From assembly GCA_001299455.1 (NCBI GenBank), contig CYUK01000003.1:1054001-1118000 (forward strand): 64,000 nucleotides of DNA. Direction: 5' to 3'. A program made the position numbers and the translations under genes. The notes beneath the pieces are model-generated. The model made no database searches. It had not been told where the DNA came from and was given only the letters and a program-made list of their open reading frames with translations. Below, one piece after another: positions 34,265 to 43,783 of this stretch (the stretch's first letter is position 1; every line of letters starts with the position of its first letter). This stretch comes from Clostridiales bacterium SIT11. GTDB lineage: Bacteria > Bacillota > Clostridia > Tissierellales > Peptoniphilaceae.

Positions 34265-35587
34265 ATGAGAAAAAGAGCCCTAGAGGCCATTAAAAAATTA
34301 GAAGATGCAGGCTTTGAAGCCTATATGGTGGGAGGGAGTGTCCGGGATGAGCTTTTAGGAGAGACCCCCCTAGACTACGACTTAACCACTTCAGCCCATC
34401 CAGAGGAAATCCAAGAAGTTTTTCAGGAAGAAAAAACCCTGGATGTGGGAAAAAAATACGGGACCATCAGCTTGGTTTATCCAGAAGGAAACCTGGAAGT
34501 CACTACCTTTCGAAGGGACGGGGACTACCAGGACTTTAGGCATCCGGACCAGGTGGATTTTACGGAAAATTTAAAGGAGGACCTAAAGCGGCGAGACTTT
34601 ACCATTAATGCCATGGCCATGGATAGGGAAGGAAAAATTTACGACTACTTTGGAGGCCGGGAGGACCTGGAAGTAGGTTTCCTTCAGACAGTGGGGCCGG
34701 CCCAGGACCGGATCCAAGAGGACGGCCTAAGGATTCTTCGGGCCTTTCGCATGGCCAGCCGCTTTCACCTGGACTTGGATTTAGGCTTAAGAGAGGCCAT
34801 TGAGGACCATAGGGACCTCTTAAAAAAGATTTCCAAGGACAGGATCCGGGAGGAATTTTTCAAGCTCCTCCTTACAGAAGACCCGGCCTATGGCTTGTAT
34901 TTAATGGAGGAAACTGGAGTCCTCAAGGTCCTCTTTCCCTCTCTTTTTCAAACGGTGGGTTTTGACCAAAAAAATCCCTTCCATAGCCAGGCCCTCTTTG
35001 ACCACCTCCTCTGTGTCTTAAACCAAACTCCAGAGGACCTAATCCTCCGCCTGGCGGCCCTCTTTCATGATATTGCAAAGCCCCAGACCCTGATAAAAAC
35101 AGAGGACGGCCACTACCATTTTTACGGTCATGACAAGGAAGGGGCTGTCCTTGTTGGAGAAATTTTACAAGACTTAAGAGCCAGCAAGGACCTGATTAAA
35201 AGAGTCCAGGCCCTAGTGGAAAATCACATGTCCGTCCAAAGGGAAATGACGGACAAGGCCCTAAGACGGCAAATCCGAAGGCTGGGCAGGGAAGATGTTT
35301 TAAGGCTCTATGACCTCTTATGGGCCGATGCCTTTTGCACAGGAGGCCTTCGAGCCAGCCGGATGATTGCAGAGAGAAAACACCGGGTGGAAGCTCTCTT
35401 GGAAGAGCCTATTTTCCAAAAGAAAAATTTCCTGGCCATTAATGGAAAGGACTTGATGGCCATTGGTTTTCAAGAAGGAAGGGCCCTGGGAGAGGCCCTA
35501 AAGGCTTGTGAAGCCTATGTTTTGGACCATCCGGAAAGAAACCAAAGAGACCTCCTCCTTAACTATGCGAAAAAAATGAAAAATTAA
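34265..35587 (+). CDS. cca: CCA-adding enzyme (tRNA nucleotidyltransferase), HD-domain type
   Basis: The 440-residue class II nucleotidyltransferase has AYMVGGSVRDELLGETPLDYDLTTS (metal Asp pair DYD), RRDFTINAMAMD, ILRAFRMASRF and an HD phosphohydrolase domain (AALFHDIAKPQT, about 260). It adds or repairs the 3' CCA of tRNAs. A poly(A) polymerase role is possible for this fold, but the motif set favours CCA addition. RBS AAAGGAGG precedes the start. Confidence 0.9.
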   Translation: MRKRALEAIKKLEDAGFEAYMVGGSVRDELLGETPLDYDLTTSAHPEEIQEVFQEEKTLDVGKKYGTISLVYPEGNLEVTTFRRDGDYQDFRHPDQVDFTENLKEDLKRRDFTINAMAMDREGKIYDYFGGREDLEVGFLQTVGPAQDRIQEDGLRILRAFRMASRFHLDLDLGLREAIEDHRDLLKKISKDRIREEFFKLLLTEDPAYGLYLMEETGVLKVLFPSLFQTVGFDQKNPFHSQALFDHLLCVLNQTPEDLILRLAALFHDIAKPQTLIKTEDGHYHFYGHDKEGAVLVGEILQDLRASKDLIKRVQALVENHMSVQREMTDKALRRQIRRLGREDVLRLYDLLWADAFCTGGLRASRMIAERKHRVEALLEEPIFQKKNFLAINGKDLMAIGFQEGRALGEALKACEAYVLDHPERNQRDLLLNYAKKMKN

Positions 35588-35665
35588 AAAATCTTTACAA
35601 GAAATTTCCTCCACTTTAAAATCCATTTGCTATACTAAGGGCAACAAAGTGAGAGGAGCAAGTAC

Positions 35666-37291
35666 ATGAAAATGAAAAAACATTTGGCCATTGCCCTAAG
35701 TGCAGTCCTACTGATGCCTACGGCAATTTTCGGCCGAGAAGAAAAGTATGGTTCAGCAAAAAATGTCATTCTAATGATTCCAGACGGCATGAGTGTGGAA
35801 ATCGCCACAGGAGCCCGCTGGTTAAATAAGGACTACAGTCTAACCATGGACTCCATGGTGACGGGCCTTGTCCGGACAAACAATGCAAATACGCCCATAG
35901 CAGACTCTGCTCCAGCAGCCTCTGCCATGGCTACGGGAATAAAAACCGAATCCCCCTTCATCTCTAGTTATCCATCTGAAGCGGGACTTCCAGGTGCTGA
36001 AAAATTCGATGAATCCAAGGCCTACATGCCCTTGGCCACCGTCCTTGAAGGAGCTAAACGGAGTGGAAGATCTACAGGAATTGTCTCTACATCCAATGTC
36101 CAACATGCGACGCCGGCTGACTTTTCATCCCACCATCCCAATCGAAATGAATATGAAATTCTTGGGGAGCAACAAGTTTACCAAGATATGGATGTGGTTT
36201 TAGGTGCTGGAAGCACGTATTTAGATGGAGCAAAAAGGAAAGATAAGGAAGACTTAATTTCTGAAATTAAAGGTTTGGGCTATGACTATGTCACAAACCG
36301 GGACGGAATGAAGGCTTCTACAGGAAATAAAATTTGGGGGATGTTTGATGAAAAATCCTTCCCCTATGACTTGGACAGAGACCAAAAAATCCAACCAAGT
36401 TTAGAAGAAATGACAGACAAGGCCTTAAGTATTCTTTCTAAAAATGACAAGGGATTTTTTGTCATGATTGAAGGCTCTGAAGTGGACTGGGGTGCCCACG
36501 CCAATGACCCTGTAGCTACATTGACAGAAACTTTAGCCTTTGACCGGGCTGTCAAGAAAGCCAAGGACTTTGTGGATAAGACACCGGATACCGTCCTTGT
36601 CATTGCAGCAGACCACGGAACCGGCGGCATGACCTACGGCCATCGGAATATTTCTTCCGGCTACGACAAACAAAAACTTGAAGCCTTTACCCATATTCTT
36701 AGCCAAGCCAAGATGACAGGCCAAAAGGCCGCCAGCCTCTTAAATGAAAAAGATGGCCGGAGTAATATTCAAGAAGTTTTTAAAGACGCCTATGGAATTA
36801 CCGATTTAACACCAGAAGAAATCAACCTAGTGAAGACAGCTGATAAAAAGAACCTACAAACGGCCATTGGAAAAGTCGTTTCTGACCGGTCCCATATTGG
36901 CTGGACAACAGGCGGCCATGTTGGAGGAGATATTGCCCTCTACTGCTATACCAATACAGACAAGGCCAAGAAACTGGCAGGAAGTGTCTTTAACAGTGAA
37001 ATAGGCCGGTATATGGAAGATGTCCTAGACCTTGATTTAGATAATTTAACCAATAACCTCTACAAACCAGCTCGGAAGGAATTTGAAGCTCTAGGAGCCA
37101 AGGTAGACTATGTAAAAGAAGGCCAAGGAAACTTTGCTCTTAAGGTAACCAAGGGAGACAAGGAAATCCTCCTTCCCGTGAACAAAAACTATGCCCTGGT
37201 AGCTGGTAAAAAAGTACCAACAGGGGGTCTCACCTTAAATTCCACCAAGACCGTTTATGTACCCCAAGGAGCCATAGACCTAGTCAAATAA
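35666..37291 (+). CDS. Secreted alkaline phosphatase with C-terminal stalk-like domain
   Basis: The 541-residue protein has a signal peptide (about 1-23) and an alkaline phosphatase domain: metal Asp in NVILMIPDGMS, nucleophile Ser in ADSAPAASAMATG (about 77-89), metal histidines in VIAADHGTGGM and a late GHVGGD. The last 60 residues (YALVAGKKVPTGGLTL) resemble a copper-amine-oxidase-type stalk domain, likely for wall attachment. It would release phosphate outside the cell. An extended -10 TGCTATACT at 35628-35636 precedes it. Confidence 0.92.
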   Translation: MKMKKHLAIALSAVLLMPTAIFGREEKYGSAKNVILMIPDGMSVEIATGARWLNKDYSLTMDSMVTGLVRTNNANTPIADSAPAASAMATGIKTESPFISSYPSEAGLPGAEKFDESKAYMPLATVLEGAKRSGRSTGIVSTSNVQHATPADFSSHHPNRNEYEILGEQQVYQDMDVVLGAGSTYLDGAKRKDKEDLISEIKGLGYDYVTNRDGMKASTGNKIWGMFDEKSFPYDLDRDQKIQPSLEEMTDKALSILSKNDKGFFVMIEGSEVDWGAHANDPVATLTETLAFDRAVKKAKDFVDKTPDTVLVIAADHGTGGMTYGHRNISSGYDKQKLEAFTHILSQAKMTGQKAASLLNEKDGRSNIQEVFKDAYGITDLTPEEINLVKTADKKNLQTAIGKVVSDRSHIGWTTGGHVGGDIALYCYTNTDKAKKLAGSVFNSEIGRYMEDVLDLDLDNLTNNLYKPARKEFEALGAKVDYVKEGQGNFALKVTKGDKEILLPVNKNYALVAGKKVPTGGLTLNSTKTVYVPQGAIDLVK

Positions 37292-37307
37292 GAAAAATCC
37301 AAGAAAA

Positions 37308-37346
37308 AGAAGAGGGTATGGGAAAAAATTCCTATACCCTCTTTTT
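37308..37346 (+). terminator. Terminator after alkaline phosphatase
   Basis: A 14-bp stem (AGAGGGTATGGGAA with TTCCTATACCCTCT, one G-U pair) with an AAAA loop is followed by TTTT. Confidence 0.92.
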
Positions 37347-37392
37347 AAAGGCAGTTTTTTGGGTAGATATAGGTTAAAGATGGGAGGAAAGT

Positions 37393-38253
37393 ATGGATAT
37401 AGAAAAATACCGGATTCGACCGGAAGAAAAAGTAAAATTAGAAGAAATTCCCACCCGTTACCAGGGGCGGTTAAAAAAACAGGAGGTCAAGGAAATTCTC
37501 CTAAGGGAAAATTTAAAGAAAATGCAGGCCTACCAGGAAAAACTCTATGCAGAAAATACCCAAGGCCTGATTATTGTCCTTCAAGCCATGGATTCTGGAG
37601 GCAAGGACTCCTTAATCAAGCACGTCCTTTCAGGCCTCAACCCCCAAGGCACCAAGGTCCAATCCTTTAAGAGACCCACCAGCTTAGAACTAGACCATGA
37701 CTATCTCTGGCGGGTCAATCAAGTCCTGCCTGGCCGGGGAGAAATTGGAATCTTCAACCGGTCCCATTATGAGGAAGTGGTTGTTACAAGAATCCATGAT
37801 TTGATTAAAGTCCAACCCCTGCCAGAAGATTTAATTGACAAGGACATCTGGCACAATCGCTTTGAAGATATTGTCAACTATGAACGATATTTATCCAACA
37901 ATGGCTTTAAGATGGTGAAGTTTTTCCTCCATATTTCCAAGGAGGAACAAAAGGACCGGCTTATGGACCGGATCAACCGGCCGGAAAAGCACTATAAATT
38001 TGACAAGTCGGATATTACAGAAAGGGAATATTGGGACAAATACATGAAGGCCTATGAGGATATGTTGGAATATACCTCAACAAAAGAGGCACCATGGTAT
38101 GTGGTGCCTGCAGATCGGAAGTGGTTTGCTCGTTATTTAGTTTCCTGTGTCCTCCTAGACTGTTTTAAGGACATGGACCCACAATTTCCAAGACTCAGTC
38201 CAGAGGAGGAAGCTTCCCTGGGCCACTGGAAAAAAGTACTGGAAGAGTCTTAA
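37393..38253 (+). CDS. Polyphosphate kinase 2 family protein
   Basis: The 286-residue protein is a PPK2: Walker A-like QAMDSGGKDSLIKHVLSGLN (about 60-79), the lid/Walker B FNRSHYEEVVVTRIH (about 118-132), and C-terminal APWYVVPADRKWFARYLVS. PPK2 enzymes use polyphosphate to phosphorylate nucleotides (ADP, AMP or GDP). Its stop overlaps that of ppk1 by 4 bases in convergent orientation. The class (I, II or III) is unresolved. Confidence 0.92.
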   Translation: MDIEKYRIRPEEKVKLEEIPTRYQGRLKKQEVKEILLRENLKKMQAYQEKLYAENTQGLIIVLQAMDSGGKDSLIKHVLSGLNPQGTKVQSFKRPTSLELDHDYLWRVNQVLPGRGEIGIFNRSHYEEVVVTRIHDLIKVQPLPEDLIDKDIWHNRFEDIVNYERYLSNNGFKMVKFFLHISKEEQKDRLMDRINRPEKHYKFDKSDITEREYWDKYMKAYEDMLEYTSTKEAPWYVVPADRKWFARYLVSCVLLDCFKDMDPQFPRLSPEEEASLGHWKKVLEES

Positions 38254-40418
38254 GATTTTTTAAAGAAGTGAATGATGCGGTGGATCAAGCCTCTTTGGCC
38301 TTGGTCCACTTTTTCCTTAGATCCTTTCTTGTCTCCTTCATCTATTTTTCCTTCCAGGGCCATTTTATAGCGATTATCTGCCCTTTCCATAAAGTATTCC
38401 TGGGCCACAAAGGATTCCTTGCCGTCGTCTATTTTGACATAGTCTCCGTTTTCCAGGAGCCGGCGGGCCTTGACATTGTCCTTCCACTGGGTATCCAGGT
38501 AAAAGCGACAAAAATCTCTTAAATCTTCGTTATAAATGGGACAGGCCACCTCCACCCGCCTTTCCATATTCCGGGTCATTAAATCAGCAGAGGTGATATA
38601 GACCACTTCATCCTCGTCTTTGCCAAAGAGATAAATCCGGGGATGTTCCAGGTAGCGGCCGACAATGGACCGGACTTCAATATTTTCTGTATAGCCCTTT
38701 AGGCCGGGAATAATACAGCAAATCCCACGGACAATGAGTTTAATCCTGGCCCCTTTTTGGGAGGCCTGGGAAAGCTCTTCCATGATTTCAAAGTCTGTCA
38801 TGGAATTCATTTTTAGGAAAATATAGCCCTCCGCCCCCTTGGCTCCTTCCCGGCGGATGAGTTCAATTATCCGAGGTTTCATGGAATAAGGAGATTGGAG
38901 GAGGCATTGGTAGGACCCGTCCAGGACTCCGGTACAGACATTAAAGAAAAATTCTGTAGCATCTTGGCCAATCTTAGGGTCTCCTGTAATAAAGCAAAGG
39001 TCGGTATAGAGCTTGGCGGTTTTTTCATTGTAATTTCCTGTTCCCACCTGGGTAATGGTTCGGATTTCATTGTCTTTTTGGTAGGTGATCAGGCAGACCT
39101 TGGAATGGACCTTAAATTGGTCAAAGCCATAGACAATATTACAGCCGGCTTCATAGAGGACCTGGGAATTAATAATATTGTGTTCCTCATCAAAGCGAGC
39201 CTTTAATTCCATCAGGACGGTAACATTTTTTCCCTGTTCAGCTGCCCGGCAGAGGGCATCCACCAGCTTGGAATGGTCGGCCAGGCGGTAAATGGTAATT
39301 TTAATAGAGAGGACATTCTCATTGTCGGCGGCTTCATTAATCAAGTCCAGGAAAGACCCAATATCTTCATAGGGGTAGGAGAGGATCAGGTCATTTTTTT
39401 CAATATAATCAATGAGAGAGGGCTCATAGACGGCTGGAGCCACAGGTTTGGGCCGGAAGGGTTTTTCATAGAGCTTATTTAAGCTTCCGGAACTTAAAGC
39501 CCCTTCCAGGCTAAAGGCATAGGACATGTCTATGGGGGTTTCTGTGTAGAAGAATTGGTCCTGGCTTAGGCCCAGTTCCTTAGAAAGGTAGGCTTCCATA
39601 GACTTAGAGAGCTTGCGGTCACTTAAAAGACCTACAGGGTTTAACCGGTCTCTCTTTTTTAAAATTTTCTTCATATGGTCCCTGTAGTCTATGTTGTCGT
39701 CGGCATCCTCGTCATCGGCGGACAGGTCCCCATTTCTTGTGACATTAATTAAAGCAAAGTCCTTGACCTTATATTCCTTAAAGAGACTGTCTGCATAGTA
39801 GGCAAAAATCCGTTCTGTAAGGACAAAGCGGTTTTTTTCATCGTCTACAAAAAGGACAGGCTTCATTCCTTGGGGGAAGGCCACCAAGCCGTAGTAAGAT
39901 TCTCCCTGCCTTTCCAATTCCAAAATAGCGTGGGTATGGTTGTTGTCAATAAAGGGAAAGGGGTTGTGAAAGTCTACAATTTGGGGGGAGAGGATGGGTT
40001 TAATAGAGGACTTATAGTAATTTTTGACCTTGGCTTTTTCCGTCTTATTGAGTTCATCAATCTCCAAATTGTAAATTTTGTGGTCCCGGAAATTTGCTTC
40101 CAAGGCCTTAAAATGGGCGTCCTTGGTGGTATAGAGTTCCCGAACCCGGGCAAAGATCATTTCCAGCTGGGCTTCGGGGCTTAGGCCTGTCCGCCGTTCG
40201 CTGTTGTCTTCATCTAGGAGGGTGTAGTCACTGAGCCGGCCCACCCGGACCATAAAGTATTCTGTTAAGTTGCTTTGGAAGATGGCGATAAATTTTAAGC
40301 CTTCCCCAAGGGGGACCTCCGGTTGAATGGATTCATCTAGGACGCGTTCATTGAATTTCAGCCAGGAAAGTTCCCTATTTTTCATAAAGACCGGTGGTTT
40401 CACTTTATTTTCCTTCAT
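38250..40418 (-). CDS. ppk1: Polyphosphate kinase 1
   Basis: The 722-residue product has the PPK1 layout: N-terminal domain (FMKNRELSWLKFNERVLDES), head domain, and two PLD-like catalytic halves with the phospho-His candidate in FKVHSKVCLI and a second YLEHPRIYLFG motif. PPK1 reversibly makes polyphosphate from ATP at the membrane. The start overlaps ppx by 14 bases, so ppx and ppk1 form one operon. A basic tail (KKGSKEKVDQGQRG) precedes the end. Confidence 0.95.
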   Translation of the reverse strand: MKENKVKPPVFMKNRELSWLKFNERVLDESIQPEVPLGEGLKFIAIFQSNLTEYFMVRVGRLSDYTLLDEDNSERRTGLSPEAQLEMIFARVRELYTTKDAHFKALEANFRDHKIYNLEIDELNKTEKAKVKNYYKSSIKPILSPQIVDFHNPFPFIDNNHTHAILELERQGESYYGLVAFPQGMKPVLFVDDEKNRFVLTERIFAYYADSLFKEYKVKDFALINVTRNGDLSADDEDADDNIDYRDHMKKILKKRDRLNPVGLLSDRKLSKSMEAYLSKELGLSQDQFFYTETPIDMSYAFSLEGALSSGSLNKLYEKPFRPKPVAPAVYEPSLIDYIEKNDLILSYPYEDIGSFLDLINEAADNENVLSIKITIYRLADHSKLVDALCRAAEQGKNVTVLMELKARFDEEHNIINSQVLYEAGCNIVYGFDQFKVHSKVCLITYQKDNEIRTITQVGTGNYNEKTAKLYTDLCFITGDPKIGQDATEFFFNVCTGVLDGSYQCLLQSPYSMKPRIIELIRREGAKGAEGYIFLKMNSMTDFEIMEELSQASQKGARIKLIVRGICCIIPGLKGYTENIEVRSIVGRYLEHPRIYLFGKDEDEVVYITSADLMTRNMERRVEVACPIYNEDLRDFCRFYLDTQWKDNVKARRLLENGDYVKIDDGKESFVAQEYFMERADNRYKMALEGKIDEGDKKGSKEKVDQGQRGLIHRIIHFFKKS

Positions 40419-41337
40419 GATTTAGCCTCCATAACAAGTATCCTTCCCGGACACCGCGATTGCTGACAAAAATTTCCTTACAGTGGAAGACTCTGGCCAC
40501 CTCTTGGAGGATAATCATTCCAGGAGTAATGGTGTGAATCCGTGAAGGACAAATGTGGAGAACACTGCGGACATAGAGGGGGTCAAATTTTCTTAGGCCC
40601 TTGACCACTTGTTTCACCTCGGCCATAGAAAAGATTCCTTGATGGTCTTCTGAGTCTGCATTATAAGAAATTTCTTCCCGGCCGAAAAGGTCGCCACACA
40701 GGTTGTTACAGGCCCGGATGGTTCCTCCGACTCCTACAATTTGATAGGGGATGTTTTCCAGGTCCATGTCCAGGTCCTGTAATTTTTCCCGCATCAGGAT
40801 CCGGATGGCCTTGACTTCTTCTTTTGTGGGAAAGATGCGTTCCACATTGGACCGGTAAAGGGAAAGAGACCCTTCATCTAGAGAATTTTTATAGAGGATT
40901 TGGCCCTTCTTGTGGATTAAAATTTCTGTGGACCCTCCGCCAATGTCCACGTGGACTCCTGTGTCCAAGTTAAAACTGGATTGGACCCCAAGATAGCCTA
41001 GCTCCGCTTCCATGGGACCGGAAATTAAATCAATAGATAGGCCAGTGGCCTCCTTGACCTTGGCTAAAATGGTATTTTTATTTTTGGCATTTCGGACAGC
41101 GGCTGTGGCAAAGAGAAAGTTGTTGTCCACTTGAAAAAAACGGTAGATTCCTTGAAAGGAATTGAGGACGCGAATGAGTCGCCAAATTCCTTCTTCACTC
41201 ATGACAGACTGATCAATATAGTCCGCCAGTCCTGCCTGGGATTTTTTCTTCATTAAAACCTGGGGGTGGCCATCCTTCATTTCATAAATCGTTAGGCGGA
41301 TGGTATTGGACCCAATATCGGTAACAGCGTATTTCAT
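40405..41337 (-). CDS. ppx: Exopolyphosphatase/GppA family phosphatase
   Basis: The 310-residue protein belongs to the ASKHA-fold Ppx/GppA group: DIGSNTIRLTIYEM near the N-terminus, FATAAVRNAKN, and VDIGGGSTEIL. Only the ATPase-like core is present, without the extra C-terminal HD domain of the E. coli enzyme. It hydrolyses polyphosphate ends or pppGpp. Coupled with ppk1 it would set polyphosphate turnover. Confidence 0.92.
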   Translation of the reverse strand: MKYAVTDIGSNTIRLTIYEMKDGHPQVLMKKKSQAGLADYIDQSVMSEEGIWRLIRVLNSFQGIYRFFQVDNNFLFATAAVRNAKNKNTILAKVKEATGLSIDLISGPMEAELGYLGVQSSFNLDTGVHVDIGGGSTEILIHKKGQILYKNSLDEGSLSLYRSNVERIFPTKEEVKAIRILMREKLQDLDMDLENIPYQIVGVGGTIRACNNLCGDLFGREEISYNADSEDHQGIFSMAEVKQVVKGLRKFDPLYVRSVLHICPSRIHTITPGMIILQEVARVFHCKEIFVSNRGVREGYLLWRLNHEGK

Positions 41338-41451
41338 GGCACATCTCCTTTATATATCCAATTCTATCATAGGATCCAGGCTTTCTTTGTAAAGATAAGT
41401 TAAAATTTACCTATAGATTTCTTAAACCGGAAAAGAAAGTTAGGTTTTTTT

Positions 41452-41493
41452 AAAAATCCCTAGCTGGCCTTCTTCAGAAGACCCGGCTAGGGA
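41452..41493 (-). terminator. Terminator of SagB-like gene (minus strand)
   Basis: On the minus strand TCCCTAGCC...AGCTAGGGA pairs around an internal AGAAG/CTTCT-type hairpin and is followed by TTTTTA. It lies shortly after the stop codon at 41522. Confidence 0.7.
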
Positions 41494-41521
41494 AGAAAGT
41501 GGAGGTATTTAAAACCAAGTC

Positions 41522-42235
41522 CTAAAAGTTGCTTTCCCGGGTTCCCACAGGAAAAACATAGGCAATGGGGGTTTCCTCAGATTGGAAAAACTGGTCAATG
41601 GCTTCTTGCCGGTACTTGGCTACAGGACAGGAGGCCAGCATGAGGGATTCGGAGGCCAGTTGAATTTGTTGGCCCACATGGCCAGCTTCTAAAAGGCTTA
41701 ATTTTTCCCCTTCCGATGGATACTTGTAGGAAGAAGAAGGAAGGTGGATGCCCAGGGCAATAAGGCAGGAGGCCTTTTGGATAAAAGCTTGGCCCAGGAA
41801 AATTTTATCAATTTCTTCTGTGGCATCTAAAAATCGGCGGACTAAAAAGAGGGAGTGGCGGCGGGGGTGGTACTTGTAAATCCCCTTTTCCATGTCCAGG
41901 ACATTGAAAATACAGACATAGAGACGGAGGGACTTACTGTTGGCTCCACTGGGAACGGGAAGATGGCCATCTTCCTCATGGTAGGCATAGTAGAGGAGGT
42001 AGCTTAACTGCTTCCGGGTCATGGTTGCCTTGGAATAGGCCCGGCGAGACCGTCTTTGTAGGCTGAGCTTCGTAAAATTTTCTTCAACTAGGCGGTCGGA
42101 AGGACTGGGCAGGGAATATTCTTTGCCTGTGTAAAAGTCGGGGTCAATAAAATCGGGCTTAGGGCCCTCAGGGCTTGTGGTAATGGGAAATGTGGATTTA
42201 ATCATGGGATTCCTTTCTATATCAAATATTCTCAA
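41522..42235 (-). CDS. SagB/ThcOx-type nitroreductase
   Basis: The 237-residue flavoprotein has SagB-type features: LQRRSRRAYSKATMTRKQLSYLLYYAY (FMN-binding Arg cluster), the substrate-side PSGANSKSLRLYVCIFNV, and the C-terminal LASESLMLASCPVAKY. SagB-family enzymes oxidise azolines in peptide natural products, but many members stand alone with unknown roles. No cyclodehydratase or precursor peptide is visible nearby, so a peptide-modifying role is unsupported here. Confidence 0.85.
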   Translation of the reverse strand: MRIFDIERNPMIKSTFPITTSPEGPKPDFIDPDFYTGKEYSLPSPSDRLVEENFTKLSLQRRSRRAYSKATMTRKQLSYLLYYAYHEEDGHLPVPSGANSKSLRLYVCIFNVLDMEKGIYKYHPRRHSLFLVRRFLDATEEIDKIFLGQAFIQKASCLIALGIHLPSSSYKYPSEGEKLSLLEAGHVGQQIQLASESLMLASCPVAKYRQEAIDQFFQSEETPIAYVFPVGTRESNF

Positions 42236-42317
42236 GTGTCCGCTTATCTGCTATACTCTAATTATAGCAAAGCCTAGGATAAATTGAAAATATGTGTCCA
42301 TTGAAAAAGGAGGAAGC

Positions 42318-42896
42318 ATGCAAGTATCCATTGTCTATGACTATTTGTGTCCCTTTTGCTACAGGCAGCACCTGGTGCTCAAGGATTTTGAAAATTTAGA
42401 AGTGAAACCCCTCCCCTACATGCTCAAGGCGGACGTGGCCTTGGCCGGGGAAAAAATGGAGGGAGAAGACTTAGAAAAAAAGAAGGCGGCTGGAGAAGAC
42501 TTGGAAAAAAAGCCCGAATGCCAAGGGGTTATTTTAACAGGAAGAAGCCACTACTACAACACCTACCTGGCCCACCAACTGTCTTTAGGGGCCTATAAAA
42601 AGGGCAAGTACCTCCCCTTTGCTCTGGCTGTCTACCAGGCCTATTTTGAAGAAGACCAAAATATTGGGGATATAAGGGTCCTGGAAGGCCTTTGTAAAAA
42701 GCTGGACCTAGATATCCAGGACCTCTTGGCCAGTGTCGGTGCTGAAGACATGCGCAAGGCCCTCCACGCCGGCTATAGCTTAAAAACGGACCACAATTTA
42801 AAAACTGTTCCTATTTTACATTTTCCAGACCAGGAAAAAATTGTAGACCATTCCACCTCTAAGGAAGAACTTGAGGACATTGTGAGGAAGCTATGA
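42318..42896 (+). CDS. DsbA-family (FrnE-like) oxidoreductase
   Basis: The 192-residue protein begins MQVSIVYDYLCPFCYRQHLVL, with a thioredoxin-fold CPFC active site at residues 11-14 and a helical insertion, as in DsbA/FrnE proteins. It lacks a signal peptide and should be cytosolic. I choose ATG 42318 (AAAGGAGGAAGC) over GTG 42294. A Lys/Glu-rich insert with a near-repeated E-D-L-E-K-K (about 52-72) is unusual. It overlaps the YitT gene by 4 bases. Confidence 0.82.
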   Translation: MQVSIVYDYLCPFCYRQHLVLKDFENLEVKPLPYMLKADVALAGEKMEGEDLEKKKAAGEDLEKKPECQGVILTGRSHYYNTYLAHQLSLGAYKKGKYLPFALAVYQAYFEEDQNIGDIRVLEGLCKKLDLDIQDLLASVGAEDMRKALHAGYSLKTDHNLKTVPILHFPDQEKIVDHSTSKEELEDIVRKL

Positions 42897-43774
42897 AGAC
42901 GGAAAGAATGCATTGGAAGGAATACAGCATGAAGACTGTGGCTCGGAAGATGGGGTCCATCCTTCTGGGGAACCTTCTCTGCTCCATTGCCCTCATCCTC
43001 TTTCTCCGGCCGGCTCAAATGATTGGCGGCGGCGTTGGGGGGATTTCTGTCCTCTTAAACGCCCTCCTTCACATTCCCTTAGGGCTGGTGGTTTTTCTCT
43101 TTAACCTCCCTCTCATGGTTTTTGGCTTAAAGATTCTAGACCGGGACTTTATTATTTATTCCACCATATCCATGGTCATTTTTTCCCTCTATATGAGTCT
43201 TTTTGGTTTTTTGTCCACCTATATCCACATTACGGAAGACGTCCTCCTGTCCTGTATCTTTGGTGGAGTCATTAACGGGGCCGGCATGGGGATTATGTTC
43301 CGCAACGGGACCTGCCAAGGCGGCCTGGATGTGGTGGCGGCCCTGGTGAAAAGACTTTACGGAGTGAATATTTCCAAGGTCCTCTTATTTTTTAACGGCC
43401 TGATTATTTTTGCTTCCAGCTTTGTCTACAGCTTTGACCGGGCCATGTACACTATGGTGGGGCTTTTTATTGCCTACCAGGTCCTGGACCGGATTCAATT
43501 AGGTGTAGGAAAAAAGCGTCAAGTCTTTATTATGACCAGCAAGGCCCAGCCCATTGCCCGTAAAATTATGAAGGACCTCCACCGGGGAGTCACCTATTTT
43601 GAAGGCCTGGGCGCCTATAGTCACAGGGACCTTCATGTAATTTACTGTATCGTAGACCAAAGAGAATTTGTCAAGGTCCGGGAAATTGTGGACCAAATTG
43701 ACCCCGATGCCTTTATGTCCATTAGTGAAACAGTGGAAGTCAAGGGCCGGGGCTTTGATGAAATTGAAGTTTAG
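42893..43774 (+). CDS. YitT family membrane protein (DUF161/DUF2179)
   Basis: The 293-residue protein has five hydrophobic segments with the conserved IGGGVGGISVLLNAL (about 43-57) and FRNGTCQGGLDVVAALVKRLYGVN, and a cytosolic C-terminal DUF2179 domain (about 210-290). Function is unknown; it is widespread in Firmicutes. It is translationally coupled to the DsbA-like gene and lies 9 bp before the next gene. Confidence 0.9.
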   Translation: MKTERMHWKEYSMKTVARKMGSILLGNLLCSIALILFLRPAQMIGGGVGGISVLLNALLHIPLGLVVFLFNLPLMVFGLKILDRDFIIYSTISMVIFSLYMSLFGFLSTYIHITEDVLLSCIFGGVINGAGMGIMFRNGTCQGGLDVVAALVKRLYGVNISKVLLFFNGLIIFASSFVYSFDRAMYTMVGLFIAYQVLDRIQLGVGKKRQVFIMTSKAQPIARKIMKDLHRGVTYFEGLGAYSHRDLHVIYCIVDQREFVKVREIVDQIDPDAFMSISETVEVKGRGFDEIEV

Positions 43775-43783
43775 GAGGAAATT

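Noticed and set aside
39001-39210. Open frames opposite ppk1
   Set aside because: Several plus-strand frames lie antisense to ppk1, but none has a credible RBS or family-like sequence.
40945-40956. parS-like palindrome GTCCACGTGGAC inside ppx
   Set aside because: It differs from the parS sites at 9213 and 9507 at key positions (GTCC for GTTCC) and lies in a conserved coding motif, VDIGGG region; likely chance.
41522-43774. Peptide natural-product (thiazole/oxazole) cluster around the SagB-like gene
   Set aside because: No YcaO or E1-like cyclodehydratase and no precursor peptide were found; neighbours are general redox or membrane proteins.
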